Positions 1-5,731 of a DNA stretch of 9,887 nt are shown here, piece by piece; within the stretch, counting starts at the first letter, position 1, and each line of letters begins with the position of its first letter. Origin of the DNA: an uncultured Collinsella sp. Lineage in GTDB: Bacteria > Actinomycetota > Coriobacteriia > Coriobacteriales > Coriobacteriaceae. Location of the stretch: contig CABTZA010000060.1 of NCBI GenBank assembly GCA_902489225.1, forward strand, positions 1 to 9,887. Reading direction: 5' to 3'. A program made the position numbers and the translations under genes. The notes beneath the pieces were generated by a model, which had not been told where the DNA came from, ran no database searches, and worked only from the letters and a program-made list of their open reading frames with translations.

Positions 1-23
1 AAATCCTTGGCTTTTTCCCTCGT

Positions 24-56
24 CGCCAAAGCTTTGGCGTGAAAGAGCCTAGGCTC
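24..56. repeat. Two adjacent perfect palindromes in the leader of the surface-protein gene
   Basis: CGCCAAAGCTTTGGCG (24-39, 16 bp, no spacer) and GAGCCTAGGCTC (45-56, 12 bp) are both perfect palindromes separated by 5 bp. They lie about 60-90 bp upstream of the surface-protein start, where operator sites would be expected. The regulator is unknown. A true terminator is unlikely because neither is followed by a T-run. If the adapter-like block at 78-98 marks an assembly join, these sites may not belong to the downstream gene at all. Confidence 0.4.
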
Positions 57-77
57 ATCGGCCAGGCGTAATATTTA

Positions 78-98
78 CAAGCAGAAGACGGCATACGA
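78..98. other. 21-base block identical to Illumina P7/small-RNA adapter
   Basis: The plus strand reads CAAGCAGAAGACGG followed by CATACGA. As I know the oligonucleotides, this is the first 21 bases of the Illumina P7 flow-cell primer, and its reverse complement is the early Illumina small-RNA 3' adapter. The match stops at 98: P7 continues GAT, whereas the window continues ACA into the ribosome binding site of the next gene. A chance match of this length in 10 kb is negligible, so a library or assembly artefact is the most economical reading. The identity itself is seen directly; the cause is inference. Confidence 0.8.
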
Positions 99-112
99 AC
101 AAGGAGTGTCTT

Positions 113-1033
113 ATGTATGGACAGCATGTTGCACCGCAGACCCATAACAAACGGACTGGCCTGTCTATCCGCGACGTCAAGCGTCATGCAGACGCCAGAA
201 TCGCCGCCTTCGGAGTAAGCATTCTTGTGGCAGGACTGCTTTTGCTACCCTGCGCAGCACTGGCGACAGAAATGCCCGAAACCGATGTCGCAGCACCCAT
301 TACCTGCGACGAAGCCAACGCGGAAGGCAGCCTCACAGCTACCACCGTTGTCGACCATAACTATGACCTGGAGCTCCCTCCTGCCTTTATGTTGGTCCAG
401 AATGAGGCGTTTGTATACGATTTCCCCGACAAACCCGAAGACTTCATCTACGGGCTTAACGACACCGTCCTTCTCTTCAAGATCGACACCGATACCGAAG
501 GCCTTATAAAAACCGAGAACCCCAAAGAGGCCAGCGTCTCTATTGCCCTGACCATGATCGACAATCACGTTAGAGCAACCGTAGTCTTTACAGGCAGTTA
601 CGCCGACGACCAAATCCCTTACAGGCTGAACCTCAACAGCTCAGCCCACCTTGGCACACACGTTCACCGTGACTTCGACAGCGGGCAAGGGATTATGCAC
701 GAGACGCGGCACGATTACTACATCCGTTACATCTTCGACAGTGACGTGCACTTGATTGCAACCGATACGAGCGGTTCCAAACCCGATCCAAGTGTTAAGC
801 CGATCCCAGAGGTCAAACCCGAACCGGAAACCAAGCCCGAGCCCACACCGCAGCCCAAGACAGAAAAGCCCGCGGCAAATCCCGTTTCCACCAAGGCAGT
901 AACGGCAGCTAAACCAGCCAGGACCACCCTACCCGCTACGGGCGACAACGGCGCGATAGCAGTCGCCCTGAGTGTTGCCGATGGCGTAGTTGCATCAGTT
1001 AGCATTTCCGCAACAAGGCGTCGCAACCGCTAG
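113..1033 (+). CDS. LPXTG-type sortase-anchored surface protein, unknown ectodomain
   Basis: A 306-residue secreted protein that sortase would link covalently to the cell wall. The start is supported by AAGGAG (101-106), 6 nt before ATG. A long basic N-region (about residues 10-29) precedes a hydrophobic core (30-50) ending ALA, with likely signal-peptidase cleavage after residue 51. Residues about 75-220 form a globular, beta-rich-looking domain with no motif I recognise. Residues 223-257 are a Pro/Lys/Glu-rich wall-spanning spacer (KPEPETKPEPTPQPK). The C-terminus has the sorting signal LPATG (273-277), a rather weakly hydrophobic stretch and the basic tail RRRNR. The architecture is clear; the ligand or function is not. 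It may be an adhesin or pilus-associated protein. It stands alone, and no sortase is visible in the window. Confidence 0.85.
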   Translation: MYGQHVAPQTHNKRTGLSIRDVKRHADARIAAFGVSILVAGLLLLPCAALATEMPETDVAAPITCDEANAEGSLTATTVVDHNYDLELPPAFMLVQNEAFVYDFPDKPEDFIYGLNDTVLLFKIDTDTEGLIKTENPKEASVSIALTMIDNHVRATVVFTGSYADDQIPYRLNLNSSAHLGTHVHRDFDSGQGIMHETRHDYYIRYIFDSDVHLIATDTSGSKPDPSVKPIPEVKPEPETKPEPTPQPKTEKPAANPVSTKAVTAAKPARTTLPATGDNGAIAVALSVADGVVASVSISATRRRNR

Positions 1034-1250
1034 CTAAAGCAAATACGCCATTCACACAGGCAAACAACCAAGCTCCAACGAAAACGGTCCAGTCATCCGA
1101 CTGTGCCGCACTCCAGTAGTTCGTGGAAGATATCAAAGAGGTATCCCAGGCTCCCTTGAGCTGTGCGATAGACAGATCAGGTTTGGGAAGTAGAACGGCC
1201 CTTGCGCGAAGCGTGAATCGGGCAAGTCTGACGTTTATTCCCAGGGCCAA
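999..1250 (-). CDS. Doubtful small ORF with one membrane-like segment
   Basis: An 83-codon frame starting at TTG. It encodes a basic N-terminal half (RLARFTLRARAVLLPKP) and one plausible transmembrane segment (WTVFVGAWLFACVNGVFALA), ending in CDALLRKC. Its 3' end overlaps the end of the surface-protein gene by 35 nt in the opposite direction. There is no Shine-Dalgarno sequence in front of the TTG. It begins 15 bp after the SPASM remnant ends, so it could be another decayed fragment from the same source. I do not recognise a family, and chance is a real possibility. Confidence 0.2.
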   Translation of the reverse strand: MALGINVRLARFTLRARAVLLPKPDLSIAQLKGAWDTSLISSTNYWSAAQSDDWTVFVGAWLFACVNGVFALASGCDALLRKC

Positions 1251-1265
1251 GCAGGGCCGGAGGTT

Positions 1266-1487
1266 TTATTGGCGGCTCTTACGGGCGTCGCGAGTTTTGG
1301 CGAGGACGTAGGCATCGGGGTCGTCTTTGAACCAGGGGCAACGGCGCTCGCCGGAGACCATATGGCGGTGGGGGCAGCCGCCCATGCACATGGGCAGAAT
1401 GTGGTGCACGGATGATTGGGCGTCCGCAGGCTGAGTGAAGCCATAACAACACTTCGCGCATCGAGCAGTTTGAGCCGGCGTGCGCAT
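1266..1487 (-). pseudogene. C-terminal remnant of a radical-SAM/SPASM peptide maturase
   Basis: The 73 codons from the ATG at 1487 encode a Cys-rich tail: CAKCC, then ILPMCMGGCPHRHM, then GERRCPWFKDDPDAY. The block LP-x-C-x-GGCP followed by Cys-Pro and an aromatic/Lys residue is how the SPASM (auxiliary Fe-S cluster) domain of radical-SAM RiPP maturases usually ends, where it ligates the auxiliary clusters. The catalytic CxxxCxxC radical-SAM domain is absent. The usual CxxC just before LPxCMGGCP is replaced by SSVHH. The frame stays open upstream to a TAG near 1559 with no good start. I call it a decayed fragment rather than a small protein. The alternative is a free-standing Cys-rich metal-binding protein. 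Confidence 0.45.
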
Positions 1488-1585
1488 GTCGGCGCCATAC
1501 CGGGAAGAGAGGGCCTTCTTGTGGGGCGGACGACCCCATTGCAGTCTCCTTCCGCTCTAATCCTGCGGGAACGACAGCGGCCGTA

Positions 1586-1618
1586 GGAGTACCGCTACCG
1601 TACTCGTAGCGGTTCTCC
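1586..1618 (-). terminator. Hairpin downstream of the HxlR gene
   Basis: ACCGCTAC (1591-1598) pairs with GTAGCGGT (1606-1613) across a 7-nt loop. Beyond a T/T mismatch the stem continues with GGAG (1586-1589) and CTCC (1615-1618). It sits about 20 nt past the stop codon of the HxlR-family gene on the minus strand, so it probably ends or stabilises that transcript. There is no T-run, so it is not a classical intrinsic terminator. Confidence 0.45.
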
Positions 1619-1639
1619 GCCCCCTAAGCAGCGTGTCCG

Positions 1640-1966
1640 CTACGAAACGACCGTCTTGTAATAAGCGCCGAAGTCTGCGAGCGAGTCCATGATGGGCATC
1701 ATCTGGCGGCCGAGCTCGGTAAGGCCATACTCAACGCGGGGAGGATTCTCGCCATAGTCATGGCGAAAGACCAGCCCATCATCCTCCATCTGCCGCAGGC
1801 TGTCGGTAAGCACCTTCTGAGAGATCCCCTCGAGGTCGCGGCGCAACTCGTTGAAACGCCAAGGGCGTACGCGCAAGTTACGTATAATGAGCAGCTTCCA
1901 CTTGCCGCCAATGAGCGCTACCGCCGTTGCGACCGGACACTCCGGAAGCTCCTCTTTCGCCATCAT
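1640..1966 (-). CDS. HxlR-family winged-helix transcriptional regulator
   Basis: A 108-residue DNA-binding protein, the usual size for the family. The N-terminus carries the hallmark CPV (Cys10) followed by ALIGGKWKLLIIRNL. Then come the FNELRR helix, the recognition region GISQKVLTDSLRQMEDDGL (about 47-65), the wing FRHDYGENPPRVEYGLT (67-83) and a dimerisation helix. Cys10 is where relatives such as YodB, CatR and HypR of Bacillus carry their redox-sensing cysteine, so sensing of quinones, diamide or other electrophiles is a reasonable inference. The start at 1966 (ATG-ATG) was chosen because AAGGAGGT (1977-1984) lies 10 nt upstream. The longer frame to 2116 would put that site inside the coding region. 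The gene is divergent from a cupin gene, its likely target, and probably represses itself through the inverted repeats between them. Confidence 0.9.
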   Translation of the reverse strand: MMAKEELPECPVATAVALIGGKWKLLIIRNLRVRPWRFNELRRDLEGISQKVLTDSLRQMEDDGLVFRHDYGENPPRVEYGLTELGRQMMPIMDSLADFGAYYKTVVS

Positions 1967-2006
1967 GGGAGACCCAACCTCCTTGACCATACCGGTTTCA
2001 CAAAAA

Positions 2007-2042
2007 AGTACGCAGTTACAAATATGTGCGTACTCGTATTTG
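2007..2042. promoter_or_regulatory. Two interleaved inverted repeats, candidate HxlR operator
   Basis: AGTACGCA (2007-2014) and TGCGTACT (2027-2034) form an 8-bp inverted repeat with a 12-nt spacer. CAAATA (2019-2024) and TATTTG (2037-2042) form a second repeat, also with a 12-nt spacer. The two are interleaved in the 151 bp between the divergent HxlR and cupin genes. Operators of HxlR-family repressors typically contain AGTA/TACT half-sites, and the first repeat has both. Assignment to this regulator is inference from position and pattern. Confidence 0.5.
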
Positions 2043-2067
2043 CATGCGCTTTCGCGTTGAATATATC
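2040..2067 (+). promoter_or_regulatory. Candidate promoter of the small cupin gene
   Basis: TTGCAT (2040-2045) and TATATC (2062-2067), 16 bp apart, resemble the -35 and -10 boxes of a housekeeping promoter. The -10 lies about 50 bp before the cupin start codon. The -35 overlaps the right arm of the second inverted repeat (2037-2042), so a repressor bound there would block RNA polymerase. Match quality is modest. Confidence 0.35.
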
Positions 2068-2117
2068 TCACGCAGGAGATGCCTGCAAGGTAAATCAACC
2101 CAAAGAGAGGAACCATT

Positions 2118-2471
2118 ATGGCTAATTATGCAAAGACCCACATCGGAAATGAGAGCCGTGTCGAGCTGCACGAGGTGCTCGGGCTTACCGGGGCAGAGGT
2201 GAGTGTCAACAATCTTCCCGCCGGCGCTGGCGTTCCGTTTGTCCATACGCACAAGGAAAACGAGGAAATCTATGGCGTGCTCGAAGGCGCCGGCTCGGTC
2301 ACGATCGACGGTGAGGAAATCGAGCTTGCAGCCGGCGACTGGCTGCGCATTTCCCCCGCCGCACACCGCCAGTTCCGCGCCGCGTCCGACTCGGGCATCA
2401 CGTACGTCTGCATCCAGGTCAAGCAGGGGTCCCTTAATGCCTTCACAGCCGACGACGCTATCATGTTCTAA
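2118..2471 (+). CDS. Small single-domain cupin protein
   Basis: A 117-residue beta-barrel protein. Cupin motif 1 is seen as HTHKENEEIYGVLEG, with metal-ligand candidates His43, His45 and Glu49/50. Motif 2 is GDWLRISPAAH, with Pro80 and His83. The start is supported by GAGAGG (2105-2110), 7 nt before ATG. Such mini-cupins bind a divalent metal and can be dioxygenases, isomerases or simple small-molecule binders; the sequence does not decide which. Position opposite an HxlR regulator, with operator-like repeats between, suggests induction by a reactive compound such as a quinone. A strong hairpin follows 12 nt after the stop. Confidence 0.85.
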   Translation: MANYAKTHIGNESRVELHEVLGLTGAEVSVNNLPAGAGVPFVHTHKENEEIYGVLEGAGSVTIDGEEIELAAGDWLRISPAAHRQFRAASDSGITYVCIQVKQGSLNAFTADDAIMF

Positions 2472-2483
2472 TTCGCGATCGGT

Positions 2484-2525
2484 GTGCAAGGGGCCAATGA
2501 AGCCCCGTCCGTTGGCCCCTTGCAC
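2484..2525 (+). terminator. Strong 14-bp hairpin after the cupin gene
   Basis: GTGCAAGGGGCCAA (2484-2497) and TTGGCCCCTTGCAC (2512-2525) are a perfect 14-bp inverted repeat with a 14-nt loop, beginning 12 nt after the cupin stop. No T-run follows on either strand, so termination efficiency is uncertain. Its stability suggests at least transcript-end protection. Confidence 0.6.
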
Positions 2526-2628
2526 TAATCTGCTGACGCAAAACTGCCTCACATCCCGGCCGGCTTCACGCAAAAGAGGCGGAGGCACGCTTTGTCGGTT
2601 CCGGGAATAAAAGCCAAGACAGTTACAA

Positions 2629-2660
2629 TAAAAACACTTCGAACTCAGGGCGTTGAGCTT
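2629..2660 (-). terminator. Weak terminator candidate after the flavodoxin operon
   Basis: On the minus strand, about 58 nt past the flavodoxin stop, a short imperfect hairpin (CTCA/TGAG with flanking A/T pairs, 2642-2660) is followed after a few bases by a T-rich tract, GTTTTTATT (2627-2635 on the plus strand as AATAAAAAC). The stem is weak. The rest of 2526-2717 contains nothing I can assign. Confidence 0.25.
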
Positions 2661-2717
2661 TCGTTTTGCCCCAAATCCTTGCCAGCTCTGTGGCGGATGT
2701 CGAAAGCTGCAGATCGA

Positions 2718-3194
2718 TTATCTGGGGATTGTATTAATCCATGCCTGAATATCTTTCTCAGAAGTACGGAGCATGGATTCATCGAACTGCACATCGAGGC
2801 CCGGCTTCACGATTGCGTCTTTGCAGGCTTCCTCAAAGTCCTTCAGCGTGTGTCCCAGCCAGCCGCCATTGGTGGCAAACGGATACACGATCTTCCCGGT
2901 CAGGTCGGCCTGCTCCAGGAAACTGCGCATGGCGGGCGCAAAGGTGTACCACCAGACAGGAGAACCCAGGATGATGGTGTCGTAATCTCTCCAGCCAATG
3001 TGCAGCGGCTTCAGTTCCGGGCAATAACCCTCGGCAATCTCACGCTGCCCCTGATTGACGACTTCATCATAATCGCCATCGTAGGGAACAACCGTATCCA
3101 TACGAGCAATATCCCCGCCGATTTCCCTCTGGATCATCTCGGCGATGCGCTTCGTGTTGCCTCCGTAGGAGTAGTACAGAATCAAGGTTTTCAT
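2718..3194 (-). CDS. Flavodoxin-family FMN protein
   Basis: A 158-residue flavodoxin-fold protein, last gene of the five-gene minus-strand operon. The FMN-phosphate loop is S9-Y-G-G-N-T14 after the first beta strand (KTLILYYS). The second flavin-contacting region is GSPVWWYTFAP (78-88), and a third is FATNGG (106-111). It would shuttle electrons or reduce small molecules in the cytoplasm, here probably in carbonyl/quinone stress together with the upstream reductases. The start MKTLIL is preferred because GAGGAG lies just upstream. An in-frame ATG 18 nt earlier (3212) overlaps the aldo/keto reductase stop as ATGA and would give six extra residues (MRRKRE); translational coupling from there cannot be excluded. 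Confidence 0.9.
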   Translation of the reverse strand: MKTLILYYSYGGNTKRIAEMIQREIGGDIARMDTVVPYDGDYDEVVNQGQREIAEGYCPELKPLHIGWRDYDTIILGSPVWWYTFAPAMRSFLEQADLTGKIVYPFATNGGWLGHTLKDFEEACKDAIVKPGLDVQFDESMLRTSEKDIQAWINTIPR

Positions 3195-3208
3195 TTCACG
3201 CTTTCTCC

Positions 3209-4078
3209 TCATGCAAGAGGCTTTCCACTGAACACGGGAAATGCGCTGAATTCACCATAGTTGGCGATGCGCTCCATGTTCTTGAGAGTTTCCATGTCTT
3301 CCTCGGAGATTGCGAAATCCACGCCCGCGTTGCTTTCCATGTGGGCGGGATCTGCCGTCTTGGGAAGCGCGACGGCTCCAAGCTGAAGGACGTAGCGGAT
3401 GCAGAGCTGGGCGGCAGATACGCCGTACATCTCTGCCATCTTAACGATCGCCGGATTCTTCGGCGCCTCGCCGTGGGCAATGGGAGAGTATGCCTCCACC
3501 TGGATGCCCTGCGCCTTGCAGAAGTCCACCAATGCCGAATCGGTGTTGGTGATGTGCAGGAGGATCTGATTGACCATGGGCATCACGCGGCAAGAGCTCA
3601 GGAGGCTCTCAAGGTCATCTTGCAGGAAGTTGGACACGCCGATTACCTTGACCTTGCCCGCCGCCCGCGCATCCTCCAACGCACGCCAGACCTCCTTGTT
3701 CTCCTCGAAATAGCGCTTCTCCACACGGAACTCGCTCCACGGCTGGGGAGAGTGGATGATCATCTGGTCGAGGTAGCCGAGCCCCATCCTCTCCAGCGTC
3801 TCATCGATGGACTTCGCCGCATCCTCGTAGGTCTTCAGCTCTGCCGCGATCTTGCTGGCGACGAAAAGCTCTTCCCGGCGAACGCCGCAGGTGCGCACGC
3901 CCTCGCCGACGCCGCGTTCGTTTCCGTAGGCCTGCGCGGTGTCGATCAGGCGATAGCCCAGCTTTACCGCCTCGCGAACGGCTTCCGCCGCCTCGGCATC
4001 GTCGATGAACCAGGTGCCCAGTCCCAGCTTGGGAACCTGAACTCCGTTTGCCAACGAGTAGGTTTCATTCAAGATCAT
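3209..4078 (-). CDS. Aldo/keto reductase (NAD(P)H-dependent)
   Basis: A 289-residue TIM-barrel oxidoreductase that reduces aldehydes and ketones with NAD(P)H. The catalytic tetrad is visible: Asp46 and Tyr51 (LIDTAQAYGNE), Lys76 (ASKI) and His109 (IIHSP). The motif KVKVIGVSNF (142-151) and the cofactor loop PKTADPAHMESN (239-250) match the 2,5-diketogluconate-reductase/AKR5-like branch. In that loop the usual arginine that grips the NADPH 2'-phosphate appears to be His246, which may alter cofactor preference. The start at 4078 is chosen because GAGGAG precedes it; an extension to 4159 would read through the neighbouring gene. Only 4 nt separate it from the carboxymuconolactone-decarboxylase-like gene, so they are surely co-transcribed. 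Confidence 0.93.
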   Translation of the reverse strand: MILNETYSLANGVQVPKLGLGTWFIDDAEAAEAVREAVKLGYRLIDTAQAYGNERGVGEGVRTCGVRREELFVASKIAAELKTYEDAAKSIDETLERMGLGYLDQMIIHSPQPWSEFRVEKRYFEENKEVWRALEDARAAGKVKVIGVSNFLQDDLESLLSSCRVMPMVNQILLHITNTDSALVDFCKAQGIQVEAYSPIAHGEAPKNPAIVKMAEMYGVSAAQLCIRYVLQLGAVALPKTADPAHMESNAGVDFAISEEDMETLKNMERIANYGEFSAFPVFSGKPLA

Positions 4079-4082
4079 CGTT

Positions 4083-4409
4083 CTACTCCTCGCCCCAGAT
4101 ATCCTTTGCCATGCGGAAAACCGCCCACGCCTTGGGCCAGCCGCAGTAGAAGGCTGCATGGGTCACGACCTCCGCGATTTCTTCTTTTGTAATACCGTTC
4201 TTCTTTGCCTCCATCAGGTGATAGCGGAAGCTCTCATCGGTAAGCCCCTGAGCCATCAGCGCGACGACGGTCACGAGGGAGCGATCGCGGAGGCTGAGCT
4301 GCCCCTCTCGGCTCCAGACCTCTCCGAAGAGCACGTCATCGTTCAGTTCCGCGAATTTCGGGGCGAATTCACCCAGGGCATCTCTGCCTGCCGTCTGTTT
4401 GACTGCCAT
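4083..4409 (-). CDS. Carboxymuconolactone decarboxylase/AhpD-like protein
   Basis: A 108-residue all-alpha protein of the carboxymuconolactone decarboxylase family. Seen: the RDRSLVTVVALMAQG helix (41-55), the central FRYHLMEAKKNGITKEEIAEVVTH (61-84) and the conserved tail AAFYCGWPKAWAVF (85-98). The AhpD peroxidase CxxC is missing; only a single Cys89 is present, so it is not a classical alkylhydroperoxidase. In Bacillus, a member of this family (yraC) belongs to the AdhR (MerR/NmlR-type) aldehyde-stress regulon, which matches this gene's place in an operon facing such a regulator. The start at 4409 (MAVKQT) is preceded by a G-rich weak ribosome binding site and lies 13 nt past the cupin stop. 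Confidence 0.9.
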   Translation of the reverse strand: MAVKQTAGRDALGEFAPKFAELNDDVLFGEVWSREGQLSLRDRSLVTVVALMAQGLTDESFRYHLMEAKKNGITKEEIAEVVTHAAFYCGWPKAWAVFRMAKDIWGEE

Positions 4410-4422
4410 GTTTCGTTCCCCC

Positions 4423-4854
4423 CTACAGCCTTGCGTAATCTTCATGGGATACCGGCTCGCACCACTCGTTCTCGCAATTCTCGCCGGGAACCTCCACGGC
4501 GATATGGCTGAACCAGCTGTCCTTCTTCGCTCCGTGCCAGTGCTTGACGTTGGCGGGGATCATCACAACGCTGCCCTCGTGCAGGCTGACGGCGGCCTTG
4601 CCTTCCTCCTGGTACCAGCCCTCGCCAGCCGTACAGAGTAGGAGCTGACCGCCTCCTTTGTCCGCGTGATGGATATGCCAGTTGTTGCGGCATCCCGGCT
4701 CGAAGGTCGCGTTGGCGGCGAACAGGCCACCTTCCGGATCGGTCAGCGGATTCAGGAACGAATCGCCGGTGAAGTATTGGGCATAGGCGGTGTTCGCCGT
4801 TCCCGTGCCGAATGCGTTGACCTTCTCGAACTGCTCTTTTCGTTCATACCTCAT
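4423..4854 (-). CDS. Cupin-domain protein of the redox operon
   Basis: A 143-residue cytoplasmic beta-barrel protein. Cupin motif 1 is NNWHIHHADKGGGQLLLCTAGEG (58-79), with metal-ligand candidates His60, His62/63 and Gln70. Motif 2 is GSVVMIPANVKHWHGA (94-109), with His105 or His107. Cupins with this HxH...Q pattern are often encoded beside carboxymuconolactone-decarboxylase-like proteins and aldo/keto reductases, as here, but their reaction is not established. The AGGAGG ribosome binding site, 8 nt before ATG, makes the start firm. It lies 22 nt after the frameshifted RibD-like gene and 13 nt before the next gene, so it is an internal operon member. Confidence 0.9.
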   Translation of the reverse strand: MRYERKEQFEKVNAFGTGTANTAYAQYFTGDSFLNPLTDPEGGLFAANATFEPGCRNNWHIHHADKGGGQLLLCTAGEGWYQEEGKAAVSLHEGSVVMIPANVKHWHGAKKDSWFSHIAVEVPGENCENEWCEPVSHEDYARL

Positions 4855-4876
4855 AATTGAAACCTCCTGCTTAGGA

Positions 4877-5598
4877 TTATCGATTCACGCCATAGCGCAG
4901 CCAGACAGCCCCGCCGTCCATGGCCTTCGCCTCTTTCAGCGTGAAGCCAAGGGCCTTGCTCTCCGAAATGCCTTCTGCGGCTCGGAAAACCGGCGGCGTA
5001 TCCGGGCTCCCGTCTGCCGCTGCCGCCAACACGATGCTAATCTCATCGCACATCCCCGCTTGCAGGAACGACCAGTTCAGCACGCCGCCACCGCCCAGCA
5101 TCAGGGTCTCGATATTGAATTCTTCTTTCAGCTTGGAAAGGGCCAGACCGTGATCCGGCTCCGTTTCTCCCGCGATGATGTACGAGATTCCCAGCTTTCT
5201 CAAAAATGCCCTGTAGGCGTTGCCGACCTGCTCTGTCAGCACCTCGACGACATGGGCGGTGGTGTCCACATAGCGCAGGGTGCTACTTTCCCACCCCAGC
5301 TTGCCGTGGGGGTCCACGGAGACATAGAACATTCCGAAGTCCGGCTGCGCGATGAAATCACCTGCCGGAACGGTCGCGCATCTTCGTCCAGGCCCGGCTT
5401 CCTGTAGAAGGTGAAGTTGTCGTCCGTTGTCACCCTGCCGGACAGCCAGCCCTGGTGATGGTAAAAGGGCTCTTTCCCAAAGGCGATGTCGTAGAACGCA
5501 TCGCCCGCCGCTCTGCCCTGCGGCGTTCCCATGTAACCGCCCATGATCTTTCCGTCCAAAGCGCACATCATGTGGCAGAAAACATACGGCCTGTTCAC
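4877..5598 (-). pseudogene. RibD-C/dihydrofolate-reductase-like reductase, frameshifted
   Basis: First gene of the operon. It starts at GTG (5598) with a strong AAGGAGGGG site 8 nt upstream. The first frame encodes MNRPYVFCHMMCALDGKIMG through KPGLDEDA (residues 1-74). Homology then continues in another frame with TVPAGDFIAQPDFGMFYVS to the end, including LMLGGGGVLNWSFL, the Gly-rich NADPH-binding loop of RibD C-terminal/DHFR-like proteins. The break is at 5374-5380, where GCG-CG reads one base short; restoring a G would give EDAATVPAGDF and a 240-residue protein of normal length. Both halves are otherwise clean, so the lesion is recent or a sequencing error. If real, the first 74 residues alone cannot make an active enzyme. 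The family reduces pyrimidine- or pterin-like or other carbonyl substrates with NADPH; the substrate here is unknown. Confidence 0.85.
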
Positions 5599-5615
5599 GT
5601 TCGATTCCCCTCCTT

Positions 5616-5651
5616 ATGATTGACAATCATTCCGTTTGGAAGCATGCTTCC
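5616..5651. promoter_or_regulatory. Two perfect dyads in the operon leader
   Basis: ATGATTG-A-CAATCAT (5616-5630) and GGAAGCATGCTTCC (5638-5651) are perfect inverted repeats between the operon -10 box (5668-5673) and its ribosome binding site (5607-5615). In the minus-strand transcript they would lie in the 5' leader. They could be operators for a second regulator, or RNA stems that modulate access to the ribosome binding site, which directly abuts the first dyad. No known motif was recognised. Confidence 0.4.
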
Positions 5652-5667
5652 TTTGAACTTCATGTGC

Positions 5668-5698
5668 ATCCTAGAACTTGAAGTTAACTTTAAGTCAA
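5668..5698 (-). promoter_or_regulatory. MerR-type promoter and operator of the redox operon
   Basis: On the minus strand, -35 TTGACT (5693-5698) and -10 TAGGAT (5668-5673) are separated by 19 bp, the over-long spacer typical of promoters activated by DNA distortion by MerR-family proteins. The spacer is occupied by a 20-bp dyad, ACTTGAAGTTAACTTTAAGT (5676-5695), with one mismatched pair and a perfect AAGTTAACTT core. Read as CTTGAAG-N4-CTTTAAG, it closely resembles the AdhR box of Bacillus as I recall it (CTTAAAG-N3-CTTTAAG). The divergent MerR gene starts 33 bp away, so self-control through the same site is likely. Confidence 0.75.
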
Positions 5699-5731
5699 GG
5701 GGATTCTGGAATAATTCGGAGGGGTTTTCAG

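Noticed and set aside
245..256. Possible lipoprotein signal (LLPC) in the surface protein
   Set aside because: Proline directly before Cys47 does not fit a lipobox, and the protein has a C-terminal LPATG anchor and an ALA signal-peptidase site.
1967..2116. N-terminal extension of the HxlR regulator to 2116
   Set aside because: The strong AAGGAGGT site at 1977-1984 and the family's normal length support a start at 1966; the extension would cover the operator region.
2592..3260. Plus-strand frame opposite the flavodoxin gene
   Set aside because: The minus-strand flavodoxin has the FMN loop and expected length; the plus product lacks motifs and a start signal.
3341..4192. Long plus-strand open frame opposite the aldo/keto reductase
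   Set aside because: It is a mirror of a strongly supported minus-strand gene with full catalytic tetrad; its own product has no recognisable motif and no ribosome binding site.
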